DNA of 13,624 bases. It comes from Candidatus Limivicinus faecipullorum (lineage in GTDB: Bacteria > Bacillota > Clostridia > Oscillospirales > Oscillospiraceae). Positions 1-5,898 of the stretch are shown here, in pieces; position 1 is the stretch's first letter, and each line of letters starts with the position of its first letter. Where the stretch lies: contig DVHY01000108.1 of NCBI GenBank assembly GCA_018711755.1, positions 1-13,624 on the forward strand, given 5' to 3'. Both the position numbers and the translations under genes were made by a program. Under the pieces are notes generated by a model. The model was not told the DNA's origin. It saw nothing but the letters and a program-made list of their open reading frames with translations, and ran no database searches.

Positions 1-19
1 AAGGCTTTTCGGGCGCAGC

Positions 20-90
20 AGCATTTTGCCCTTGGCAAAATGCTTGGCGGGAGAAGCGCAGTTAAAAAAGTCTGTAAGGACTTTTTTGAC
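20..90. repeat. Two adjacent hairpins at the left edge
   Basis: Two inverted repeats lie side by side. The first has 11-bp arms at 20-30 and 34-44 around a 3-nt loop (core GCATTTTGCC / GGCAAAATGC). The second has arms at 61-72 and 79-90, with a 9-bp perfect core (AAAAAAGTC / GACTTTTTT) extended by three more pairs, one of them a wobble. No convincing gene covers them, although the plus strand stays open here by chance. They may be part of a dispersed intergenic repeat or the tail of a transcript from outside the window. Copy number cannot be judged from one window. Confidence 0.5.
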
Positions 91-93
91 AAG

Positions 94-125
94 CTGAGGC
101 CCGGAGCAAAAGCTCCGGGCCTCAG
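94..125. terminator. Strong 14-bp hairpin, probable terminator
   Basis: Perfect inverted repeat with arms 94-107 and 112-125 and an AAAA loop (CTGAGGCCCGGAGC / GCTCCGGGCCTCAG). It sits about 30 nt past the stop of the minus-strand gene ending at 154, so it is well placed to end that transcript. It could equally end one arriving from the left. No long T-run follows on either strand, which weakens the call as a simple intrinsic terminator. Confidence 0.55.
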
Positions 126-153
126 TCTATCACTCTATTGTAATTTGCTTTTG

Positions 154-1776
154 TCAGCTGCCCCAGTCAGGCCAGAGCTTATAGAACCAGGGATAGGTGC
201 GGGGATACATCAGTTGCACAGTGGAGGTGTACACGTACAGGTCACCGTACTTTTCATGGAAGACCAGCTCTCCCTCGCCGGCCTCCGCCGCCTCAAGGGC
301 GTAGTCCAGCTCGAAATCCTGGAACACGAAGACAGCCCTGTCCACATCCTCCACGCTGTAGATATTCTGGAGATTCAGGTATTCCTGGGCCTTGAACATG
401 ATCTCGTCGTTCCAGCTTCCGGATATGAGCCGGCCGTCGGACCAGGCGGCTATCATGGGGGCGGCGTTGGAGTGGCTGCCGTAGACCAGCTCGTAACCGT
501 TCTCCACTGCCCACTGGCTTATTTCCCTGTAGGGGTTGTCCTGATTCTCCCGGGCCTCCCGTATGCTGGGCATGTAGCTGCTGCACAGATTCCCCAGCGC
601 CAGGGCGCACAGCAGCAGCGCCAGCACATATCCGCCCGCCGGCTTCAGCTTTTCCAGGGCCAGGGCGGCGGACAGGGCCAGCAGAGGGTAGTAGGTAAAG
701 AGATAAACGCTGCGTATCCTCAGCTCCGTCACCAGGGCGGCGGCGATGACGGCGGCAAGGCTTATGAGCAGCAGCCACCAAATTGTCTGGAGGGCCTCCA
801 GCCGGGGAAAGTCCTTCAAATTTTTGACCTGCAAAACGGCGGCGTATATCAGCAGGGCTGCCTGGAGCACGAAGAGCAGTATGAAGAAGGGGTGCTCCGG
901 CCCGGCCCAGCAAAAGCCGCTTATATCCCGGCAGGCCAGGTATATCTCCTCCAGCCTCTGCCCCAGGCTCTGGGGAGCCGAGTCGAAAATGGTATACTGA
1001 TGCGCGTGGAAAAGGCCCACAGCCAGCACGCCCGCCAGGTTGGCCCCGGCATAGGCCAGGGAGCGCAGCAGCGGCGTCCTGTTATCTGCCCAGCCAAAGC
1101 GGCCTTCTCTCAGCTTTGAGCCCAGCAGCAGGGCGGCCTGGAAGGCCAGGATGGGCAGCACCATTATGCAGGTCTGCCTCAGGCTCTGCATACCCGTGGC
1201 GAAGCACAGCAGCAGGGCCGGGAGGAGGGTTCCCCACCGGGGAGCCGGGTCTTTCAGGGAGCGCGCATAATCCCCCAGGACCAGGAACAAGGTCACGATA
1301 TAGCAGGCGTAATAGCTGCACATTATGAACATCAGCTGCCCCTGCTCCTGGTTCACCAGCTTCTCTCCGAATGTGCAGGACACCAGCATGAGCAGCGCAG
1401 CCCACAGGCCCAGGCGTTTTTTCACAAAGGGCCGGAGCATCCACAGAAAGCTGAGGACGATAAGCAGGGACATGGCCGTAGTGGCCAGGGCCATGGCAGT
1501 GTTCTGGCTGGCTCCCAGGCCGTAGAACAGGGCCGAGAGCACCGGGGTAGCCACCACATACAGCTGGTTTCCGAACATGTAGCCCATGGGGAAGAGGGTC
1601 TTCTCCTCCCACATCAGCCGGGCCACCAGGGTATCGGCATACATGTCCGGCTCGCAGAAATAGGCAAAGCAGCGGAAATTAATGAGGGCGAACACCACGA
1701 AATAGGCCAGGACAGTCAGGACCGTCAGGGCCGTTAGCAGTTTTTCTTTTGTTGGACTTCTGTCCGGGAAGTTCAT
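154..1776 (-). CDS. Polytopic membrane protein, possibly GT-C-like glycosyltransferase
   Basis: A 540-residue protein with roughly ten or more hydrophobic segments. Helix 1 is at about residues 14-34. It is followed by an outward-type loop with an acidic motif (CEPDMYADT, about 41-49) and then FGNQLYVVATPVL. The first-loop acidic motif and many helices recall the GT-C fold (lipid-linked sugar transferases such as family 39), but I cannot point to a proven catalytic residue. The last ~150 residues are mainly soluble and probably extracytoplasmic. The start is supported by AGGAGA a few bases upstream of ATG at 1774-1776 and by a promoter at 1810-1838. It is a single-gene unit, divergent from the ABC-F gene. 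A role in cell-surface polysaccharide or wall-polymer decoration is inference; it could also be an uncharacterised membrane protein without transferase activity. Confidence 0.8.
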   Translation of the reverse strand: MNFPDRSPTKEKLLTALTVLTVLAYFVVFALINFRCFAYFCEPDMYADTLVARLMWEEKTLFPMGYMFGNQLYVVATPVLSALFYGLGASQNTAMALATTAMSLLIVLSFLWMLRPFVKKRLGLWAALLMLVSCTFGEKLVNQEQGQLMFIMCSYYACYIVTLFLVLGDYARSLKDPAPRWGTLLPALLLCFATGMQSLRQTCIMVLPILAFQAALLLGSKLREGRFGWADNRTPLLRSLAYAGANLAGVLAVGLFHAHQYTIFDSAPQSLGQRLEEIYLACRDISGFCWAGPEHPFFILLFVLQAALLIYAAVLQVKNLKDFPRLEALQTIWWLLLISLAAVIAAALVTELRIRSVYLFTYYPLLALSAALALEKLKPAGGYVLALLLCALALGNLCSSYMPSIREARENQDNPYREISQWAVENGYELVYGSHSNAAPMIAAWSDGRLISGSWNDEIMFKAQEYLNLQNIYSVEDVDRAVFVFQDFELDYALEAAEAGEGELVFHEKYGDLYVYTSTVQLMYPRTYPWFYKLWPDWGS

Positions 1777-1809
1777 AGGCAGTCTCCTAGAAGCACATAT
1801 AATTGTTTA

Positions 1810-1838
1810 ATGTTATCCCAAATCTCCGCAAAAGTCAA
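1810..1838 (-). promoter_or_regulatory. Sigma-A promoter for the membrane protein gene
   Basis: On the minus strand, TTGACT (plus positions 1833-1838) is followed after exactly 17 nt by TAACAT (1810-1815), about 34 nt before the ATG. Five of six -35 bases and four of six -10 bases match consensus. Confidence 0.6.
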
Positions 1839-1855
1839 CATGTCCCGCCCCGGCC

Positions 1856-1884
1856 TTGACAGTGCCTGGGCTTTCACGTATACT
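1856..1884 (+). promoter_or_regulatory. Near-perfect sigma-A promoter for the ABC-F gene
   Basis: TTGACA at 1856-1861, a 17-nt spacer, then TATACT at 1879-1884. Transcription would begin near 1891, about 30 nt before the ATG at 1922. The TTG of the -35 box is also an in-frame alternative start codon, so a naive gene call would begin translation inside the promoter. The divergent promoter for the membrane protein lies only 17 nt away. Confidence 0.85.
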
Positions 1885-1921
1885 TCCCTATGACATAATA
1901 TACTTTGAAACGGAGTCAAAC

Positions 1922-3526
1922 ATGTTATCTGTAAACGATCTGTCCATGCAGTTCGGTTCCTCGGTGCTCTTTTCCCGTGTGGACCTGCAGTTCACCCCGG
2001 GCAACTGCTACGGCATCATAGGCGCCAACGGCGCAGGCAAGTCCACCTTTATAAAGATACTCTCCGGGGAGCTGGAGCCCACTTCCGGCAGCGTCACTCT
2101 GGCCCCCAAAAAGCGCATGTCCGTTCTCAAGCAGAACCAGAACATGTACGACGCATACCCGGTGCTGGACACCGTCATCATGGGCAACCAGCGCCTCTAC
2201 GACTGCGGCAAAGAGAAGGACGCCATATACGAAAAGCCGGACTTCAGCGATGAGGACGGCCTGCGGGCCGCCGAGCTGGAGGAGGAGTTTGCGGAGCTGG
2301 GTGGCTGGGTGGCCGAGAGCGACGCCGGCCGCATCCTCCAGGGCCTGGGGGTGGACGTGAGCTTCCACCAGACCCTTATGGCGGACATGGACCCGAGACT
2401 GAAGGTGAAGGTGCTGCTGGCCCAGGCCCTCTTCGGCCACCCGGACGTGGTGCTGCTGGACGAGCCCACCAACAACCTGGACCTGGCCTCGGTGGTGTGG
2501 CTGGAGGATTTCCTCATGGACTATGAGGGCACGGTACTGGTGGTGAGCCACGACCGCTATTTTCTCAACAACGTGTGTACCCACATCGTGGATATAGACT
2601 ACGGCAAGATAAAGATGTACGTGGGCAACTACGACTTCTGGTATGAGTCCAGCCAGCTGGTGCAGAAGCTCATCAAGGACCAGAACAAGAAAGCCGAGCA
2701 GAAGATACAGGAGCTGCAGAGCTTCATTGCCCGCTTCTCCGCCAACAAATCCAAGTCCCGCCAGGCCACCTCCCGGCGAAAGCTCCTGGAGAAGATCACC
2801 GTGGAGGAGCTGCCCGCCTCCGGCCGCCGCTACCCCTGGGTGGGCTTCAAGGCGGAGCGGGAGCCGGGCAAGGACCGGCTCTTCGTCACGGAAGTGAGCA
2901 AGACCGTAGACGGGGTGAAGCTCCTGAACAATGTGAGCTTCATCGTGGGCAAGGATGATAAGATAGCCATCGTGGGCAAGAACGAGCTGGCCGTCACCCT
3001 GCTCTTCAAGATAATCATGGGCCAGGAGGAGCCGGACAGCGGCAGCGTCAAGTGGGGCGCCTCCATCACTCCCTCCTACTTCCCCAAGGACCACAACAGC
3101 TATTTTGAAAACTGCGACTTCGACCTTATAGAGTGGATGCGCCAGTTCTCCCAGGACAAGCGGGAGAGCTACCTGCGCACCTTCCTGGGCCGCATGCTCT
3201 TTTCCGGTGACGATGTGTACAAGCAGGTGAAGGTCCTCTCCGGTGGGGAGAAGGTGCGCTGCATGCTCAGCCGCATGATGCTCTCCGGGGCAAATTTCCT
3301 GGTACTGGACCAGCCCACCAACCATCTGGATTTGGAGAGCATAGCCGCTCTCAACAACGGCCTGGAGGCATTCAAATACAATGTGATCTTCTCCTGCCAC
3401 GACCACCAGCTGACCCAGACCGTGGCCAACCGCATCATCGAGATAACCGAGGACGGCATCATCGACCGCCGCTGCACCTACGACGAGTACATGAACATCA
3501 GCCGGCCGGAAAATACCCAGGGCTGA
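1922..3526 (+). CDS. ABC-F ATPase, YbiT/YkpA-like, with one degenerate ATP site
   Basis: A 534-residue tandem ATPase without membrane segments. ABC-F proteins act on the ribosome as translation factors or antibiotic-protection factors. Start ATG 1922 has GGAG at 1912-1915 and follows the promoter. NBD1 has an intact Walker A (GANGAGKST, 34-42), Walker B LLDEP with E181 and switch H210. Where LSGGQ should stand it has MADMDPRLK (153-161). The charged interdomain linker, about 240-300, is the region that reaches the tRNA in this family. NBD2 is the reverse: signature LSGGEK (439-444) and H493 are intact, but the Walker A region reads GKNELAVTL (352-360) with Val where Lys is expected, and Walker B reads LDQP with Q464 instead of Glu. 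Degenerate NBD1 signatures and an LDQP motif are, as far as I recall, features of the YbiT/YkpA branch; the Lys loss looks further derived. The specific substrate or drug is unknown. Confidence 0.93.
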   Translation: MLSVNDLSMQFGSSVLFSRVDLQFTPGNCYGIIGANGAGKSTFIKILSGELEPTSGSVTLAPKKRMSVLKQNQNMYDAYPVLDTVIMGNQRLYDCGKEKDAIYEKPDFSDEDGLRAAELEEEFAELGGWVAESDAGRILQGLGVDVSFHQTLMADMDPRLKVKVLLAQALFGHPDVVLLDEPTNNLDLASVVWLEDFLMDYEGTVLVVSHDRYFLNNVCTHIVDIDYGKIKMYVGNYDFWYESSQLVQKLIKDQNKKAEQKIQELQSFIARFSANKSKSRQATSRRKLLEKITVEELPASGRRYPWVGFKAEREPGKDRLFVTEVSKTVDGVKLLNNVSFIVGKDDKIAIVGKNELAVTLLFKIIMGQEEPDSGSVKWGASITPSYFPKDHNSYFENCDFDLIEWMRQFSQDKRESYLRTFLGRMLFSGDDVYKQVKVLSGGEKVRCMLSRMMLSGANFLVLDQPTNHLDLESIAALNNGLEAFKYNVIFSCHDHQLTQTVANRIIEITEDGIIDRRCTYDEYMNISRPENTQG

Positions 3527-3598
3527 AGCTTTCGCAATATCTGCCCGGCTTCCGCCATGAGTTGAAACAGCATTTCATTTTGAAGGGGAGAACAGCTT

Positions 3599-4516
3599 AT
3601 GAAAATCGAAAATAACCTGTGCCGCGTGGCTCTTATTCAGGCGGAGCCTTCCCTCTTTGATAAAGCGGCCTGCGTGGACAAGGCGCTGGACTATATCCGC
3701 CGGGCAGCGGCGGAGAAGGCGGAGCTCATAGTATTTCCGGAGCTTTTTGTCCCCGGCTATCCCATAGGCATGAATTTCGGTTTCAGCGTAGGCAAGAGGA
3801 CAGCCCCCGGGCGGACGGACTGGACACGTTACTATTATGCCTCTCTCGCTGAGGGAGATGCGGACTTTCTCCGCCTGTCCCGGGCCGCAAAAGAGGCAAA
3901 AGCCTATGTAAGCCTGGGCTTCTCCCAACAGGATGAGCTCAGCGGCACCCTCTATAACAGCAACGTCATCTTCAGCCCCGACGGCGGCTGGAGCGTCCAC
4001 CGCAAGCTCAAGCCCACCGGCTCAGAGCGGGTGGTATGGGGTGACGCCAACCGGGACTATTTCCCCGTTGTCCAGACGCCCTGGGGGCCTATAGGCAGCC
4101 TTATCTGCTGGGAGAGCTATATGCCTCTGGCCCGGGTGGCCCTGTATCAGAAAGGCATTACCATATATATTTCTCCCAACACCAACGACAATCCGGAATG
4201 GCAGGCTACCATACAGCACATCGCCATAGAGGGAAAATGTTATTTCATCAACGCAGACATGTTGGTGAGAAAATCTTCGTACCCCTCCGATCTGGAAACC
4301 TCAGAGGATATCTCAAAGCTGCCGGACATGGTGTGCCGAGGCGGCAGCTGCATCATTGATCCCTACGGCCACTATGTGACAGAGCCGGTCTGGGACAGGG
4401 AGGAACTCATCATTGCCGATTTGGATATGAGGCTGCCTATATCCTGCAAAATGGAGCACGATGCAATCGGTCACTACGCAAGGCCGGATGTCCTGGAACT
4501 TATAGTACATGAATAA
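3599..4516 (+). CDS. Nitrilase / carbon-nitrogen hydrolase family enzyme
   Basis: A 305-residue cytoplasmic hydrolase of the nitrilase superfamily. These enzymes attack a nitrile or amide carbon with a cysteine thiol, releasing ammonia and a carboxylate. The Glu-Lys-Cys triad is visible: E48 in FPELF, K136 in HRKLKPT and C170 in LICWESYMPL. KPTGSERVVWG and CWESYMPL resemble true nitrilases (branch 1) more than the amidase or NAD-synthetase branches, so nitrile hydrolysis is the best guess, though substrate cannot be read from sequence. Length is slightly short for nitrilases. The start has AGGGGAG at 3584-3590, eight bases before ATG. The gene follows the ABC-F gene by 72 nt on the same strand with no clear terminator between, so they may be cotranscribed; no functional link is obvious. 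Confidence 0.9.
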   Translation: MKIENNLCRVALIQAEPSLFDKAACVDKALDYIRRAAAEKAELIVFPELFVPGYPIGMNFGFSVGKRTAPGRTDWTRYYYASLAEGDADFLRLSRAAKEAKAYVSLGFSQQDELSGTLYNSNVIFSPDGGWSVHRKLKPTGSERVVWGDANRDYFPVVQTPWGPIGSLICWESYMPLARVALYQKGITIYISPNTNDNPEWQATIQHIAIEGKCYFINADMLVRKSSYPSDLETSEDISKLPDMVCRGGSCIIDPYGHYVTEPVWDREELIIADLDMRLPISCKMEHDAIGHYARPDVLELIVHE

Positions 4517-4520
4517 TATC

Positions 4521-4551
4521 AAAACCCGTGTCCGAAATGAACACGGGTTTT
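4521..4551. terminator. Bidirectional terminator between convergent genes
   Basis: An 11-bp perfect hairpin with arms 4521-4531 and 4541-4551 (AAAACCCGTGT / ACACGGGTTTT). It has A-rich and T-rich flanks on both strands and lies four bases after the nitrilase stop and 16 bases beyond the lipoprotein stop. It can serve both transcripts. Confidence 0.85.
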
Positions 4552-4567
4552 AACTTCATGTTTATTC

Positions 4568-5251
4568 TCAGCTGAGTTTAAAGGTCTCAATCGCAAGGGC
4601 AAGTATGCCGCCTACCGTCTCACTGTCTGCTTCCAGGGCTGTGGAGCTGTATACGGCCACCTGTCCCTCCGCCACGTCTTCCGCATAGTAAATGCAGATT
4701 ACGGTACCGCTGACGGATTCGTCCTCATAGGAATAGGCATAACTGATAGTGTATATTTCCCTTCCATCAATCTCCTCGCTCACCGGCTCGCCGGGGGCCG
4801 CGCTCATGGAGCCCTCCAGCTCTATGGAGGCGCCGTCGGCTATCTCCTTAAGGTAGCTGACCGCATCGGTGTCAGTCACCAGGGACACTGAGCAGTAGGG
4901 CAGCGTGGTGTCCCCGGCGGGATAGATCATAGCGTTATCCGCCTGGTTGGACAGGGCGATGTACTTCTCATCATACTGGAAGCTGAAGCCCTTGCTCATG
5001 CTGGTAAAGGTGAGCAGCCCCTCGGCGTTGGCAGTGGGAACGGGAGTGGCCGTGGGCAGCAGAGTCTCCGGGCTGGGTGTGGGGCTGGGCTCCGCCTGGG
5101 TCTGGGCGTCGTCCAGGGAGACGTCGGCGGCGGGGGTATCCGTCGGGGCGGCGGTCTGCTCCTCCTGGCTGCACGCCGCCAGGCTCAGTACCATCAGCAC
5201 GGCCAGAACCGCCGCTGCTATGGCCAGCAGGCGGTACAAATTCTTTTTCAT
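4568..5251 (-). CDS. Secreted lipoprotein of unknown function
   Basis: A 227-residue predicted lipoprotein. A basic n-region (MKKNLYR) precedes a hydrophobic stretch and a lipobox LAAC with C27 as the lipidated residue. A Thr/Pro/Glu-rich linker spans about 28-77, and a compact domain of about 150 residues runs to the C-terminus (FTSMSKGFSFQYD near its start). I do not recognise the domain with confidence; its opening is vaguely like PsbP-type lipoprotein domains. The start is ATG at 5249-5251 because GAGGTGG lies just upstream (5257-5263) and a canonical lipoprotein signal begins there. An upstream in-frame start at 5272 would add seven residues before the signal and lacks a ribosome site. 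It is divergent from the BlaI-M56 operon and shares its control region, which suggests co-regulation. Confidence 0.85.
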   Translation of the reverse strand: MKKNLYRLLAIAAAVLAVLMVLSLAACSQEEQTAAPTDTPAADVSLDDAQTQAEPSPTPSPETLLPTATPVPTANAEGLLTFTSMSKGFSFQYDEKYIALSNQADNAMIYPAGDTTLPYCSVSLVTDTDAVSYLKEIADGASIELEGSMSAAPGEPVSEEIDGREIYTISYAYSYEDESVSGTVICIYYAEDVAEGQVAVYSSTALEADSETVGGILALAIETFKLS

Positions 5252-5296
5252 AATATCCACCTCACAAGTCAAACTTATGTGTTTTACTGCTTTTGT

Positions 5297-5308
5297 CTGT
5301 ATATACAG
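5297..5308. promoter_or_regulatory. 12-bp palindrome at the lipoprotein transcription start, candidate operator
   Basis: CTGTATATACAG is a perfect palindrome just downstream of the lipoprotein -10 box, at about the +1 position, where a bound repressor would block initiation. Its TGTA/TACA halves are the bases commonly found in BlaI/MecI half-sites, but in this arrangement the match is only suggestive. Confidence 0.4.
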
Positions 5309-5314
5309 CTAAAT

Positions 5315-5343
5315 ATAATATACTATTCGGGCCTGTTTGTCAA
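5315..5343 (-). promoter_or_regulatory. Sigma-A promoter for the lipoprotein gene
   Basis: On the minus strand, TTGACA (plus 5338-5343), a 17-nt spacer and TATTAT (5315-5320). The -35 is a perfect match and the -10 matches at five of six. It lies about 64 nt upstream of the ATG chosen at 5251 and supports that start. Confidence 0.8.
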
Positions 5344-5414
5344 ATTTCTCTCCCCTTTCCCGGGGTCTGCTATATTAAAAAATCTTAAAATAAGCGCCTT
5401 TGCGGCAATTCCAG

Positions 5415-5443
5415 TTGACAACTGTAGACTGGCATGATATCCT
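5415..5443 (+). promoter_or_regulatory. Sigma-A promoter (extended -10) for blaI-M56
   Basis: TTGACA at 5415-5420, 17-nt spacer, TATCCT at 5438-5443, preceded by TG at 5435-5436, giving an extended -10 (TGATATCCT). The transcript would start near 5450 and leave a leader of roughly 65-70 nt before the repressor ATG at 5518. Confidence 0.65.
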
Positions 5444-5448
5444 ATAGT
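5418..5448. promoter_or_regulatory. Candidate repressor site overlapping the blaI promoter
   Basis: Two overlapping weak symmetries cover the promoter. ACAACTGTAG (5418-5427) reads CTACAGTTGT on the other strand, close to the TACA..TGT dyads used by BlaI-type repressors. ACTGTAG at 5421-5427 and CTATAGT at 5442-5448 form a 6-of-7 inverted repeat. The CTGTA core also occurs in the palindrome at 5297-5308. Autoregulation is usual for BlaI operons; the exact site is a guess. Confidence 0.28.
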
Positions 5449-5517
5449 CAGATGACGTACGTAGTCTGTCCGCAGGCGGAGCGCAGCGCCTGCCCGAACT
5501 TTCATGGAGGGCCCGAT

Positions 5518-5898
5518 ATGGAAAATTTAGCGGAAAAGATAAGCGACAGCGAGCTGGAGGTAATGCGTCTTTTGTGGGAGGCGGGGACGCCTCTGCCCAT
5601 AAGCGACATTCGCATAGCCCTTCATGAGCGCAAGGGCTGGGAGCCCACCACGGTGAAGACTCTGGTGAACCGGCTGCTGAGCAAGGAGGTCATAGCCCAG
5701 GAGAAACGCAAGGTCTTTTATTACCGGCCCCTTCTCAGCCAGGAGGAGTACAAGGGATGGGCCACCCACCGGCTCATTGACAAGCTCTACCGGGGCAGCG
5801 CCAGGAGCCTGGTGGCGGCTCTGGTACATTCCGACAGTCTCAGCGACGAGGACATCCGGGAGCTGAGGGATTTTTTCAGAATGGAGGGTGAGAAATGA
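5518..5898 (+). CDS. blaI-like: BlaI/MecI/CopY-family transcriptional repressor
   Basis: A 126-residue repressor of normal family length. It opens with ISDSELEVMRLLWEAG (8-23), typical of BlaI/MecI, followed by a winged helix at about 25-75 with recognition-helix sequence PTTVKTLVNRLLSKE (43-57) and wing FYYRPLLS. A C-terminal dimerisation region completes it. The start is ATG 5518 with GGAGG at 5506-5510; the frame is open further upstream but without such a site. Its TGA overlaps the next gene's ATG (ATGA at 5895-5898), indicating translational coupling with the M56 protein. In S. aureus BlaI is inactivated by cleavage at Asn101-Phe102. The positions aligning here read Ala101-Leu102, so that site is not conserved and inactivation may use another bond or mechanism. 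Beta-lactam regulation is not implied, as the partner lacks a penicillin sensor. Confidence 0.93.
   Translation: MENLAEKISDSELEVMRLLWEAGTPLPISDIRIALHERKGWEPTTVKTLVNRLLSKEVIAQEKRKVFYYRPLLSQEEYKGWATHRLIDKLYRGSARSLVAALVHSDSLSDEDIRELRDFFRMEGEK

Noticed and set aside
1925..3406. 493-codon open frame antisense to the ABC-F gene
   Set aside because: It mirrors the GC-rich third positions of the ABC-F gene, has no recognisable motif or ribosome site, and the sense frame has clear Walker and signature motifs.
5249..5272. Upstream in-frame start for the lipoprotein (MTCEVDI extension)
   Set aside because: It would overlap the GAGGTGG ribosome site and place seven residues, including an acidic pair, before a standard signal peptide.
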